Counted from the first letter of the stretch, positions 34,491 through 43,051 are shown. The stretch: 64,000 nucleotides of DNA from Chryseobacterium edaphi (GCF_025628985.1 NZ_JAOTEM010000001.1:930001-994000), one strand, 5' to 3'. Notes: generated by a model from the sequence alone, not told the origin. A program made the numbers and translations.

Positions 34491-35192
34491 TTAATCTTTT
34501 ATAAAAAGTTCAGGCTTGAAATTTTCAATCATCAAAATATATTGACCTTTTTGAAATTGACTCACATCAACTTTTACGGATTTGTCAGAAGTCAAAGTTT
34601 CGTAAACCAATTTACCTGACATTTCATAAATTTTCAGATTTAAATTTCTTTCAATATTTTCTATTGTTAAAAAATCTTTCGCAGGATTTGGGTAGATTTT
34701 TATACTCTTTTCAATTACATGATCCTTTGTTCCCAAAAATGAATTGTTATAGTATATTTTATCTCCATTAGGACTTGTTATGATAAGAGTTTTGGAACTA
34801 CCATTATTTACAATCTGATAATTAAAAATTGCTCCTGAAGTTGTATTCAAATAAAAATCACAATTTTTCTGATCATAAGCTTGTGCTGCAGTTGCATTTG
34901 TACCATTATAAACCAATAAAGTACAACCTCCACCTTGTCTGGTAAAGCTATCTGTCACCGTATTGAAAGTGATTGTAGAACCAGCTGTATTGTAATAAGA
35001 CGAGTTAAAATTATAAGTACCTCCATTATTACTGAACAAAGAAGTCCCTGTTGGAACTTGCATAATCGGACTTACTGTAGTTTGATTATTGATAATCATT
35101 TGCGAAATGTACCAATTGTTACTAAAAAGATCAGCGTTTTGTGCAGAAATAAAATTGCTGAGAAATGTTAAAAAGAGTAAAGCTTTTTTCAT
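34491..35192 (-). CDS. Secreted protein with T9SS type A sorting domain
   Basis: The 233-residue protein has a signal peptide (MKKALLFLTFLSNFISAQ). The middle domain of about 130 residues is a beta-rich module, possibly lipocalin-like (NNWYISQMIINN start, GTYNFNSSYYNT, one Cys pair in GGGCTLLVY and QKNCDFYL). The C-terminal 75 residues (IYPNPAKDFLTIENIE onwards) are a type A T9SS signal. It is exported by the type IX system to the surface or medium. The function is unknown. A TATCTTTA element about 20 bases upstream of the ATG may be its promoter. Confidence 0.75.
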   Translation of the reverse strand: MKKALLFLTFLSNFISAQNADLFSNNWYISQMIINNQTTVSPIMQVPTGTSLFSNNGGTYNFNSSYYNTAGSTITFNTVTDSFTRQGGGCTLLVYNGTNATAAQAYDQKNCDFYLNTTSGAIFNYQIVNNGSSKTLIITSPNGDKIYYNNSFLGTKDHVIEKSIKIYPNPAKDFLTIENIERNLNLKIYEMSGKLVYETLTSDKSVKVDVSQFQKGQYILMIENFKPELFIKD

Positions 35193-35270
35193 GTAAATTT
35201 TTATCTAAAGATACAAAATAAAATTATTCTGCAACTGGTGATAAATATTAAATTTAATTTGTACAATTAA

Positions 35271-35597
35271 TCAATGAGAAACCGCTTTTAATCCAATCAC
35301 AGAACCAATCAAAGTACAGATAAAAAATACTCTCCAAAAACTTATAGGATCTTTAAAGACTAAAATTCCCATTAAGACGGTTCCTACTGCGCCAATTCCT
35401 GTCCAGACTGCATATGCGGTTCCTATTGGTAATGTTTCCGTAGCTTTAATGAGAAGCAGCATACTGATTGTAAGACAAGCCAGAAAACCACCAAACCACC
35501 AATACATTTCGCTTCCTGAGGTTTCTTTTACTTTTCCTAAACAAGAGGCAAAGCCAACTTCAAATAATCCTGCAATAATTAAAATAACCCAATTCAT
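35271..35597 (-). CDS. sugE: SMR-family exporter, Gdx/SugE (guanidinium) type
   Basis: The 108-residue inner membrane protein has four helices. The essential Glu lies in helix 1 (IAGLFEVGFA), and the Gdx/SugE-type segment LPIGTAYAVWTGIGAVGT replaces the EmrE version. Gdx proteins exchange guanidinium for protons as dual-topology dimers. Others in SMR pump quaternary ammonium drugs. Motifs favour the Gdx branch, but substrate is inferred. A Crp/Fnr regulator gene lies upstream in the same orientation, separated by a palindromic repeat. I see no guanidine riboswitch in the 195-base gap. Confidence 0.85.
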   Translation of the reverse strand: MNWVILIIAGLFEVGFASCLGKVKETSGSEMYWWFGGFLACLTISMLLLIKATETLPIGTAYAVWTGIGAVGTVLMGILVFKDPISFWRVFFICTLIGSVIGLKAVSH

Positions 35598-35712
35598 AAA
35601 ATTAATTTATGTTGCAAAATTGGGAATTTGATTTGGTTTAAAATTTTACAAATGATAAAAAATGATCAGATTTTATCTTGAATAGAAATTTTACTTAAAA
35701 TATAAATATTTA

Positions 35713-35780
35713 TCTCGCATATTTGGCAAATTAAGCAGATCAAGAAAATAAATCTGCTTCATCAGCATAATCAGCGAGAG
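35713..35780. repeat. CAGATT-family palindromic repeat, copy 2
   Basis: The left arm TCTCGCATATTTGGCAAATT continues into AAGCAGAT. The right arm AAATCTGCTTCATCAGCATA ends in ATCAGCGAGAG and is its imperfect complement. It lies between the Crp/Fnr and SMR genes, which would otherwise be adjacent. Confidence 0.7.
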
Positions 35781-35792
35781 TTTAAATTAAGA

Positions 35793-36356
35793 TTATTTTA
35801 TTTCTGCGCGAATTCTGCTCAAACTTACTTGGGTAATTCCCAAATACGAAGCAATATGTCCCAACTGAACTCTTTGCAAAAGATAAGGTTTCTCTCGCAA
35901 CAGATCTTTATATCTTTCCAACGCAGTTTTATATTGTCTTGAGATGATCAGTTCTTCCGTTTTTACCAATTCTCGTTCTGCAAATTTTCTTCCCCAATTA
36001 GCAATATGAATATCTTCGTTGAAAAGTTGTTTCAATTTTTTCGTCTCTAATTGATACAATTCGCAATCTTCAAGAAGTTCGATACTTTCATAACCAGGTT
36101 TTTCATCTACATAACTTTTCATTGATACGATTGGCTCTCCTTCAGTTCCGAACCAGAAAGTGATGTCATTATTTTCTGTCGAAGCATAAGCTCGTGCAAT
36201 TCCTTTTTTTAAAAAATAAATTTGCGGAATAATTTTATTGGATTCCATTAAACAGAAACCTTTTGGATGATCAACTTCTGTAATAAATTGTTTCAGATTT
36301 TCCTTTGAAGCTAAAGGAAGAGGGTAGATGCGATCAATAATCTCGTCAATATTCAT
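35793..36356 (-). CDS. Crp/Fnr family transcriptional regulator
   Basis: The 187-residue protein has a cyclic-nucleotide-binding-type beta-roll (about 10-115, IIPQIYFLKKGIARAYA) and a C-terminal winged helix. The recognition segment is GHIASYLGITQVSLSRIR. There are no cysteines for an Fnr-type iron-sulfur cluster. Canonical cAMP contacts are not evident, so the ligand is unknown. It may regulate the SMR gene downstream, or itself through the repeats at 36430-36459. Both are inference. Confidence 0.82.
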   Translation of the reverse strand: MNIDEIIDRIYPLPLASKENLKQFITEVDHPKGFCLMESNKIIPQIYFLKKGIARAYASTENNDITFWFGTEGEPIVSMKSYVDEKPGYESIELLEDCELYQLETKKLKQLFNEDIHIANWGRKFAERELVKTEELIISRQYKTALERYKDLLREKPYLLQRVQLGHIASYLGITQVSLSRIRAEIK

Positions 36357-36429
36357 ATAGAAATTAATATTTGCAGAAGTTATTTAGCTGAAAGTTATTT
36401 CTTTGTATTTCGTAGATAAGTGAAACGGC

Positions 36430-36459
36430 TTTGTCTATCTCATAAAATATTTGTCTATC
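36430..36459. promoter_or_regulatory. Two direct TTTGTCTATC repeats, 20 bp apart
   Basis: Identical 10-base words start at 36430 and 36450, a period of two helical turns. They lie in the divergent gap between the Crp/Fnr gene and era. They look like tandem half-sites for a DNA-binding protein. Confidence 0.4.
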
Positions 36460-36564
36460 AAAAACCCTTAGTTTAACCTTGCGATTTTAAATTATCTTCA
36501 TTCAAAAATACACTTTTTTCAGCATCTAATTTTAATATAGACCACAAGACCGATTTTGTTTTAC

Positions 36565-36572
36565 TAACTTTG
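36565..36572 (+). promoter_or_regulatory. Predicted -7 element of era
   Basis: TAACTTTG matches TAnnTTTG and lies 33 bases upstream of the era ATG. Confidence 0.6.
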
Positions 36573-36605
36573 CAAATCGTAATAAAAGCGACTTAATTTT
36601 TTTAT

Positions 36606-37481
36606 ATGCATAAAGCAGGATTTGTAAATATCGTTGGAAAGCCAAACGCCGGAAAATCAACCCTTCTGAATCAATTGATGGGTGAAAAACTGGCAATCGT
36701 AACTCAAAAGGCACAGACAACCAGACATAGAATATTTGGAATTTATAACGAAGAAGACTTACAGATCGTATTTTCTGATACTCCCGGAGTTTTGGATCCT
36801 AAATACGGTTTGCAGGAAAAAATGATGGATTTTGTGAAAGATTCTTTACAGGATGCAGACGTTTTCCTTTTCATTGTAGACGTTACCGATAAATCAGAAC
36901 AATCAGAATTTTTAATTGAAAAATTAAACAAGATTCCGGTTCCGGTTTTATTATTATTAAATAAAATTGACCAGACCAATCAGGAAGGTCTTGAGAAAAT
37001 AGCAACCGAATGGCACGAAAGAATTCCTAAAGCGGAGATTCTTCCTATTTCTGCTCTAAATGCTTTTAATATTGATGTTATTTTACCAAAATTAAAATCA
37101 ATGTTACCGGAAAGTCCGGCCTATTATGACAAAGATATGTATACTGATAAGCCAGAAAGATTCTTTGTGAACGAAGCAATTCGTGAAAAAATCCTTTTAA
37201 ATTATGAAAAGGAAATTCCATATTCTGTAGAAGTTGTGACAGAAATGTTCAAAGAAAATGAAGGAATTATTTTTATTGATTCTATCATTTATGTAGAAAG
37301 AGACACCCAAAAAGGAATTATCATTGGTCATAAAGGTGAAGCCATCAAAAAAGTAGGAACTGAAGCAAGAATAGATCTGGAGAAATTTTTCGCAAAAAAA
37401 ATTCATTTGAATCTGTTTGTTAAAGTAAAAAAAGACTGGAGAAAAAACGACAGAGATCTGAAGAATTTCGGATACAGATAG
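36606..37481 (+). CDS. era: GTPase Era, 16S rRNA maturation and 30S assembly factor
   Basis: The 291-residue protein has all GTPase motifs: G1 GKPNAGKST (residues 11-19), the switch I Thr in AQTTRHR, G3 DTPGV and G4 NKID. The KH RNA-binding domain follows (about 200-291), with GIIIGHKGEAIKKVG as its signature loop. Era binds the 3' end of 16S rRNA during small-subunit assembly and acts at the inner face of the membrane. Length and motifs are complete. Confidence 0.97.
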   Translation: MHKAGFVNIVGKPNAGKSTLLNQLMGEKLAIVTQKAQTTRHRIFGIYNEEDLQIVFSDTPGVLDPKYGLQEKMMDFVKDSLQDADVFLFIVDVTDKSEQSEFLIEKLNKIPVPVLLLLNKIDQTNQEGLEKIATEWHERIPKAEILPISALNAFNIDVILPKLKSMLPESPAYYDKDMYTDKPERFFVNEAIREKILLNYEKEIPYSVEVVTEMFKENEGIIFIDSIIYVERDTQKGIIIGHKGEAIKKVGTEARIDLEKFFAKKIHLNLFVKVKKDWRKNDRDLKNFGYR

Positions 37482-37548
37482 ACTAAAAAGTCAATATTCA
37501 TCGTTGTATAAGTAGATTTTTCTTATCTTTAAAATAAATATTCAATCA

Positions 37549-37977
37549 ATGACCTATTTTAATTCAAAAACGAATCTGGTACTCATCGACATTGTATTAT
37601 TAATTGTAAGATTATTTGTAGGATTTGCTATGTTATCTCATGGTTTTCCAAAACTTCAGATGTTGCTTGAGGGAGGAGATATCAAGTTTTTTGATTTTCT
37701 GGGATTGGGACCAAAAATATCTTTGGGTCTAACTGTTTTTGCAGAATTTGTTTGTTCAATATTTCTGATATTGGGATTATTCACCAGAATTGCAGTAGGA
37801 TTTCTGATGTTTACAATGTTTGTTGCAGGCTTTATAGTTCATGGTTCAGATGCTTTTGATAAAAGAGAAATAAGTTTACTCTATTTAAGTATCTATCTTT
37901 TAATAATGGTTTTAGGAGCAGGTAGATTTTCTATCGACGGAATGATAGAAAAAAGAAGAAGAGCTTCAGAATGGTAG
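37549..37977 (+). CDS. DoxX family membrane protein
   Basis: The 142-residue inner membrane protein has four hydrophobic segments and the DoxX pattern: LIVRLFVGFAMLSHGFPKL at the start, then GLTVFAEFVCSIFLILGLFTRIA. Members of the family have been linked to redox and membrane functions, but no single activity applies to all. It lies 67 bases after era. A TATCTTTA element in that gap may be its own promoter. The start is the ATG at 37549. Confidence 0.8.
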   Translation: MTYFNSKTNLVLIDIVLLIVRLFVGFAMLSHGFPKLQMLLEGGDIKFFDFLGLGPKISLGLTVFAEFVCSIFLILGLFTRIAVGFLMFTMFVAGFIVHGSDAFDKREISLLYLSIYLLIMVLGAGRFSIDGMIEKRRRASEW

Positions 37978-37998
37978 ATGTAATACTTTAAAATATAG

Positions 37999-38027
37999 AA
38001 AGCGGTAATTTTTTTACCGCTTTTTTT
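37999..38027 (+). terminator. Terminator after the DoxX gene
   Basis: AAAGCGGTAA and TTACCGCTTT form a perfect stem around T residues, followed by a T run. Confidence 0.85.
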
Positions 38028-38064
38028 ATGGATTTTAAATTCGGACTTTTATCAATCAAATGAA

Positions 38065-38586
38065 CTATCTTAAATCTAACTTCATCATTATATCTGTCTG
38101 TTCTTCGTTACCAAACTTGAAAATATGCTTGTTAAATTCCTTAAAACCGTTTTTCCTGTAAAACTGTATTGCACGTAAATTTTCTTCCCAAACTCCGAGC
38201 CAGACATAATCAACATTTTCATCTTTAGCAATCTGTAATGCTTTATCATAAAGTATTTGTCCGACTTTTTGACCATGGAAATCTTTAGAAACGTAGATTC
38301 TTTCTATTTCTAAAGCATTACTATTCTGTAATTCGGTTTGCGCATCACCAATATTGACTTTCAAATAACCGATTACCTTATTTTCGGAAAGTGCAAAGTA
38401 AAATTTTGAGTTTTGATTCTGTATTTCTGAAATTAATTTTTCTTCTGTAAATCCTTCGCTGAGATATTTCATCATATTCTCTTCAGTATTATGTGGTGAG
38501 AATGTGTCAAAAAAAGTTTGCTTTGCTATTTGCTGTAGTTGCTCTATATCATTTTGATTTACAGCTTTAAGTATAATGTTGTCCAT
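38065..38586 (-). CDS. GNAT family N-acetyltransferase
   Basis: I take the ATG at 38586 as start. The GNAT fold begins at once (MDNIILKAVNQNDIEQLQ), and this avoids a 20-base overlap with the upstream gene implied by the ATG at 38613. The 173-residue product has the acetyl-CoA-binding segment RIYVSKDFHGQKVGQILYDKAL (split here as VSKDFHGQKVGQ, where the Q/RxxGxG/A pattern is visible) and WLGVWEENLRAIQFYRKNGF. The substrate is unknown. It is probably co-transcribed with the second acetyltransferase seven bases upstream. Confidence 0.8.
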   Translation of the reverse strand: MDNIILKAVNQNDIEQLQQIAKQTFFDTFSPHNTEENMMKYLSEGFTEEKLISEIQNQNSKFYFALSENKVIGYLKVNIGDAQTELQNSNALEIERIYVSKDFHGQKVGQILYDKALQIAKDENVDYVWLGVWEENLRAIQFYRKNGFKEFNKHIFKFGNEEQTDIMMKLDLR

Positions 38587-38593
38587 TGGAATT

Positions 38594-39106
38594 TTAATAT
38601 TTTGTATTTTCAATTTTGTAAATTAATCCTTTCTGACCATCAAAGTCAAAATCTTTTACATAGTGGAGTCCGATTTTTTCCAAGACTTTAATGGATGCCT
38701 GATTTTCTTTCATTGCTCTTCCTATAATTGTTTTTAGATTGAGTTTTTCGAATCCGTAATTTAAACAGGCTTTTGCACTTTCGGTCGCGAAACCCTGACT
38801 CCAGAAATTTTCAAAAAATCTGAAACCAATATCCGTTTCATGTGATTTTTTATCATATTTTAATCCGCACCAACCAAGAAATTCTGTTGTTGATTTGTTG
38901 ATTACTGCCCATCTTCCGAAACCATTTTCTTTATAGTCAGAATAATTTTCTAAGAATCTTTTAGCCTCATCAATATCTTTAAATGCTAAATTTCCGGTAT
39001 ATTTTATAACATTTGGATTTAAATTTAAGTCATAAAAGCTTTCTGCATCATTCATATTAAATTCTCTGAGCAGAAGTCGAGTTGTTTCAAGAATCAATCC
39101 TTCCAT
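38594..39106 (-). CDS. GNAT family N-acetyltransferase, RimJ/RimL-like
   Basis: The ATG at 39106 gives 170 residues beginning MEGLILETTRLLLREF, the standard RimJ/RimL-type opening. The frame upstream to 39154 adds 16 residues without similarity. Conserved pieces are WGWCGLKYD-like FLGWCGLKYD, IGFRFFENFWSQGFATESA (acetyl-CoA loop) and MKENQASIKVLEKIGL. Such enzymes acetylate protein N-termini, antibiotics or small amines. The actual target is not evident. The 189 bases between this start and the divergent gene at 39296 are AT-rich and contain the palindrome TGTCGACA. Confidence 0.8.
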   Translation of the reverse strand: MEGLILETTRLLLREFNMNDAESFYDLNLNPNVIKYTGNLAFKDIDEAKRFLENYSDYKENGFGRWAVINKSTTEFLGWCGLKYDKKSHETDIGFRFFENFWSQGFATESAKACLNYGFEKLNLKTIIGRAMKENQASIKVLEKIGLHYVKDFDFDGQKGLIYKIENTKY

Positions 39107-39295
39107 TTTAATGTTTAAATTATATGGTAATTTAAGGAATTTCATGAAAATCAATTAAAGTTTAATAGAAATTAGATTCGATATAAATACCAATCATTGT
39201 AATCGCAATGTTCATATTCTGTTTACTTTAGATTTTGTAATTTTCTGTCGACAAAAATTCAATATAAAATTGAAGAAAAATTGTCGTAAACAGTT

Positions 39296-39850
39296 ATGAT
39301 ACGAACCAATCCAATATTTTTAGATTATCTTGACGAGCTCTATAATAAGCAAGAAAACAAGCAGGAAATAATTCTCAAATCTTTTGATAAAGAAGATAGA
39401 ATACTGACACAGAATGAAGTTTCTGATGAAATAATGCTTATCAAAAGTGGAATCACTAAATGTTTTTTCGTAGAAGAAAATGATAAAGAATATATTGTCG
39501 AATTCTTGGGGAAAGGTGAGATCATCGGTGAAATAGAAGTGATCAAAAACGTTCCTTGTCTTTGCAGTATCGAAGCCATGACAGAAGTGCAGGTTTATTT
39601 GATGACGATACCTTATTTTCAATCATTAATCAAAAATGATTTAACTATCAATAATCTTTTGCTTGATGTTTTCGCAGAACGTATCGTACAGACTTCCAGT
39701 AGAGCGTCTCATCAACAGCTTACAGAAAATACTTTATCGGAACTTCTGGATGTAAAAACAAAAGAAATGAAAATCTCAAAAAGTGATATGGCTGCTTATT
39801 TAGGAATTTCACTGAGAAGTATGAATAAAGCTTTAAAAAAGATTGAATAA
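39296..39850 (+). CDS. Crp/Fnr family transcriptional regulator (second)
   Basis: The 184-residue protein has the cNMP-binding-type roll (about 25-115, with EIMLIKSGITKCFFVEEND and EFLGKGEIIGEIEVIKN). The C-terminal helix-turn-helix has the recognition part ISKSDMAAYLGISLRSMNKALK. The GEIIGE segment resembles the ligand-binding loop of true Crp proteins more than the regulator at 35793 does. It is divergent from the acetyltransferase pair, which it may control. No Fnr-type cysteine cluster is present. Confidence 0.8.
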   Translation: MIRTNPIFLDYLDELYNKQENKQEIILKSFDKEDRILTQNEVSDEIMLIKSGITKCFFVEENDKEYIVEFLGKGEIIGEIEVIKNVPCLCSIEAMTEVQVYLMTIPYFQSLIKNDLTINNLLLDVFAERIVQTSSRASHQQLTENTLSELLDVKTKEMKISKSDMAAYLGISLRSMNKALKKIE

Positions 39851-39878
39851 TAAAGTAACGTTCTTAGGTAATTTACAA

Positions 39879-40367
39879 TTATAATGAATCTGAAATTGGA
39901 TATATTATGTGAATAAGTTTGGTTCTCCATCTTTTGAGAATTTCAACAATTTCATCAAGATTTTTATCTGCATTTAAAAGATTGATTCCGTTATAAATAG
40001 GATAATCATTTGTTGTTAAGTTAAATTTTTTTAATGCTTCCTGATCTGTATTTTCTCCTGAAGTTATATGCTTTGCCAACTTAATAATCAAATCAACATT
40101 TGGCTCAAATTCATAAAATTTTGAGTAATCTTTTTCTTTAAAATAAATTCTGATTGTTGAATAAATATAATTTTCAAAAGCTAAAATTGCCAATCGGTAA
40201 ATTGCTTCACACTCCTGTCTTTCGTCCATAGTTCCCCACCAATCACTTGATAGTTCGTTATGAAAAAGATTTTTTATAGCTTTATTCACTCCCTCAATAA
40301 TAATTTCTAATCTTGAAATTTTTTCATCCCAGTTTAAAGCGCTTTTTCTAATTTGATCTATTGTCAA
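39879..40367 (-). CDS. Hypothetical protein, function unknown
   Basis: I do not recognise this 162-residue protein. It has no signal peptide or membrane segment. It is predicted to be largely helical, with Trp- and charge-rich parts (ELSSDWWGTMDERQECEAIYRL, in pieces) and a YPIYNGINLLNADKNLDE region. The gene lies between a Crp/Fnr gene and a MATE pump, with short spacing on both sides. Codon use does not look foreign. It could be a small cytoplasmic helical-bundle protein, but nothing supports a function. Confidence 0.6.
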   Translation of the reverse strand: MTIDQIRKSALNWDEKISRLEIIIEGVNKAIKNLFHNELSSDWWGTMDERQECEAIYRLAILAFENYIYSTIRIYFKEKDYSKFYEFEPNVDLIIKLAKHITSGENTDQEALKKFNLTTNDYPIYNGINLLNADKNLDEIVEILKRWRTKLIHIIYPISDSL

Positions 40368-40394
40368 ATCCTTAATATGTTTTAAATATAAATA

Positions 40395-40424
40395 TAAAAA
40401 AAACGATCTAAAAAGACCGCTTTC
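40395..40424 (-). terminator. Terminator of the MATE gene
   Basis: On the minus strand AAGCGGTCT and AGATCGTTT pair with G-U wobbles and run into T residues. Confidence 0.6.
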
Positions 40425-40427
40425 AAT

Positions 40428-41792
40428 TTATAATTTATTTGATTCAATTCTCTTCGCAGACAAATTGAGAAATCGTATGACGAGCATTACTGCGGAAATC
40501 GTTAATCCTAATCCGAGAGCAATCCACATTCCGAAAGCGCCCATTTTCATCGTTACACAAAGGAAATATCCTAAAGGAATTGTAATCACCCAATATGCAA
40601 TAAACGTGTAAATAGAAGGAACTTTCACATCCTGTAATCCTCTTAAAGTTCCTAAAGCAGTTACCTGAATTCCGTCTGACAATTGGAAAAGAGCAGCGAT
40701 AATCATGAGTTTTGAGGCTAAAGTAATTACTTCTATTTCTTCACTTTTAGTAAAGAATGTCGGAAGAATATTTCGTCCCAAAATAAAGATTACACCACAA
40801 ATACACATAAAAATAAAAGCAATTTTCAAATTATTGATCCCGACTTTTCTAAGTTCAACGAAATTTTGTTCGCCTAATTTTCTCCCGATCATCACTGTTG
40901 AAGCAACACTAAAACCGATACATAAATTAAAAGTAAACGAAGCCATGCTTAATGCAATTTGATGTGAAGCAATGTCGTGTGAAGAAATCAGTCCGCAAAT
41001 AAAAGCTGCTGCGGCGAAAGCAGTCACTTCAAAAAACATCTGCAAAGCGGTAGGGAAACCGATTCTTATCATTTTTTCAAACATTTTCTTTGAGAAAACT
41101 TCTACTTTTAATGTGAAATCTTTGATATACTGTCTTGTCTTTTTTTCTTTAAGTAAAACATAATAGAGAAAAACAACCATAAAAACTCTCGCAATTAAAC
41201 TTGCTAAAGCTGAACCTTTCACCCCCATTTCAGGGAAAATCCATAATCCTTTGATGAAAACATAGTTTAAAACAATGTTGATTACGTTGGCAATAATTGT
41301 CGCCTTAGTAACTCCGATCGTGTAAGAAAGTCCTTCAGAAACTTCTCTTAATGTCTGGAATGCCATAAATGGAACAATGCTGATTGCCATGATCCAAAGA
41401 AAATCTACCGTATCTGGAATGATTTTTTCCGGTTGTCCGGATTTGTAGAGCAGTGGTAATCCCAAAAAAAGAATTGTCATCAGAAGAATTCCGACCGACA
41501 TATTAATGACGAAACCATGACTGAAAACTGAATTGATCGTTTTGTGATCATTTTGCGAATGTGCTTCAGAAACCAGTGGCGGAATCGCAAAAGAAAATCC
41601 CAATGCCAAAACAAACATTGAGAAAAACACAGCGTTTCCTAAAGATACGGAAGCCAAAGCATCTGCTCCAAGCAATTTTCCGACAATAATATTATCAAAT
41701 AAGTTCACCGAAACTTGCCCGACTTGCGTAAGCATTACAGGAAGTGCTAAAGTGAGGGCTTCTTTCGTGTAATTTTTATTTAAAAAGTTCAT
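40428..41792 (-). CDS. MATE family efflux transporter
   Basis: The 454-residue inner membrane protein has about twelve helices in two related halves. It shows MATE (NorM-like) features: an N-terminal LALPVMLTQVGQVSVNLFDNIIVG with a helix-1 polar site, GADALASVSLGNAVFF, and in the second half GFPTALQMFFEVTAFAAAAFI and ASHQIALSMASFTF. MATE pumps use sodium or proton gradients to export drugs and metabolites. The substrate is unknown. The gene has terminators on both sides and appears monocistronic. Confidence 0.9.
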   Translation of the reverse strand: MNFLNKNYTKEALTLALPVMLTQVGQVSVNLFDNIIVGKLLGADALASVSLGNAVFFSMFVLALGFSFAIPPLVSEAHSQNDHKTINSVFSHGFVINMSVGILLMTILFLGLPLLYKSGQPEKIIPDTVDFLWIMAISIVPFMAFQTLREVSEGLSYTIGVTKATIIANVINIVLNYVFIKGLWIFPEMGVKGSALASLIARVFMVVFLYYVLLKEKKTRQYIKDFTLKVEVFSKKMFEKMIRIGFPTALQMFFEVTAFAAAAFICGLISSHDIASHQIALSMASFTFNLCIGFSVASTVMIGRKLGEQNFVELRKVGINNLKIAFIFMCICGVIFILGRNILPTFFTKSEEIEVITLASKLMIIAALFQLSDGIQVTALGTLRGLQDVKVPSIYTFIAYWVITIPLGYFLCVTMKMGAFGMWIALGLGLTISAVMLVIRFLNLSAKRIESNKL

Positions 41793-41802
41793 AACAGTTC
41801 AA

Positions 41803-41838
41803 AAAAAATTTGCAGTAATAATACTGCAAATTTTTATT
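41803..41838 (-). terminator. Hairpin between the response regulator and the MATE gene
   Basis: AAATTTGCAGTA and TACTGCAAATTT form a perfect stem around a four-base loop. It lies upstream of the response regulator's end-to-start neighbour and could insulate the MATE gene from it. Confidence 0.6.
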
Positions 41839-41861
41839 CTATATTTTAATTAATAATTAAA

Positions 41862-43046
41862 TTATTTTCTCACAAAACTTGCAACATCCTCTTCAGAAAC
41901 CGTAGCTCCTCCAAGAATAATTAATCTTTCAACAACATTTCTCAGTTCTCTGATATTTCCAGTCCATGCAAGAGCTTTTAAAGCATCAATTGCAGTGTCG
42001 TCAAATTTTTTCAGAGCAGTACCATGCTCATCAGAAATCATCGTTGAAAAGTGGTCTACCAACAATTTGATATCTTCTTTTCTCTCATCCAAAGGCGGAA
42101 CGTAGATTTCAATCACAGAAAGTCTGTGATACAAATCTTCTCTGAATCTTCCGGCTTCGATTTCCTTAGCCATATTTTTATTGGTTGCTGCAAGTACTCT
42201 TACATCAACTTTTATTTCTTTATCGCTTCCTACAGGAGAAACTTTGCTTTCCTGCAATGCTCTTAAAACTTTAGCCTGAGCAATCAGACTCATGTCTCCA
42301 ATTTCATCTAAGAAAATAGTTCCACCGGTTGCCTGTTCAAATTTTCCCTGTTTATCTTTGATAGCACCTGTAAAAGAACCTTTTACATGGCCGAAAAGTT
42401 CAGATTCAATTAATTCAGAAGGAATTGCAGCACAGTTTACTTCCACCATCGGACCTCTTGCTCTTTCACTTAAATTGTGAATTGCATGAGCGACCAATTC
42501 TTTACCTGCACCGTTTGGACCTGTAATCAAAACTCTTGCATCAGAAACCGCCACTTTTTCAATCATCTCCTGAATTTTCTTCAAAGCCGCAGATTCACCG
42601 ATCATTTGGTATTTCTTGTTGACTTTTCTTTTCAGAGTTTTATTTTCGGTTTGAAGATTTTTGTTTTCTTTCTTCAAAGTTTCCTTTACCAAAGCATTTT
42701 TCACACTGGTAATCAATCGGTTGATATCGATTGGTTTTGAGATAAAATCGTAAGCTCCATCCTTTAAGCAAGCTACCGCAGAATCGATGTCGGCATGTCC
42801 GGAAATCATGATAAATGTAGATTCAGGCTTTAAAATCAAACTTTGTTTTAAAAATTCAGTACCTGACATTTTAGGCATTTTGATATCTGAAATTACTAAG
42901 GCAAAGTCTTCTTTCTCAACTTGTTTGTAGCCTTCAAGGCCGTCTTCGGCAATAACAAATTCGTAATCGGTAAGTTCATCCGAAAGAATACTTTGAAGTA
43001 CACCGGAGATTGCTTTTTCGTCTTCTACAATAAGGATTTTTTGCAT
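41862..43046 (-). CDS. NtrC-like response regulator lacking a DNA-binding domain
   Basis: The 394-residue protein has a receiver domain with the phospho-acceptor D54 (VISDIKMPKMSG) and a sigma-54-type AAA+ domain. Walker A reads GPNGAGKE at 176-183, and the sigma-54 contact loop is GSFTGA (223-228) rather than GAFTGA. FLDEIGDMSL is Walker B. The protein ends at GGATVSEEDVASFVRK, directly after the AAA+ lid (WTGNIRELRNVVERL), so the Fis-type helix-turn-helix of NtrC is missing. It may activate sigma-54 from solution or regulate by another route. No kinase is adjacent. A leaderless promoter is predicted at 43052. Confidence 0.85.
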   Translation of the reverse strand: MQKILIVEDEKAISGVLQSILSDELTDYEFVIAEDGLEGYKQVEKEDFALVISDIKMPKMSGTEFLKQSLILKPESTFIMISGHADIDSAVACLKDGAYDFISKPIDINRLITSVKNALVKETLKKENKNLQTENKTLKRKVNKKYQMIGESAALKKIQEMIEKVAVSDARVLITGPNGAGKELVAHAIHNLSERARGPMVEVNCAAIPSELIESELFGHVKGSFTGAIKDKQGKFEQATGGTIFLDEIGDMSLIAQAKVLRALQESKVSPVGSDKEIKVDVRVLAATNKNMAKEIEAGRFREDLYHRLSVIEIYVPPLDERKEDIKLLVDHFSTMISDEHGTALKKFDDTAIDALKALAWTGNIRELRNVVERLIILGGATVSEEDVASFVRK

Positions 43047-43051
43047 AGTCG

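Noticed and set aside
35598..35712. Guanidine riboswitch before the SMR gene
   Set aside because: No conserved stems or ACGR-type loops could be recognised by eye; the gap is mostly AT-rich with a palindromic repeat.
39248..39255. TGTCGACA as a Crp/Fnr operator
   Set aside because: An isolated 8-base palindrome is too short to separate from chance, so it is only mentioned in the gene entry.
42477..42740. Plus-strand frame opposite the NtrC-like gene
   Set aside because: It mirrors codon use of the real gene on the other strand and shows no motif or start signal.
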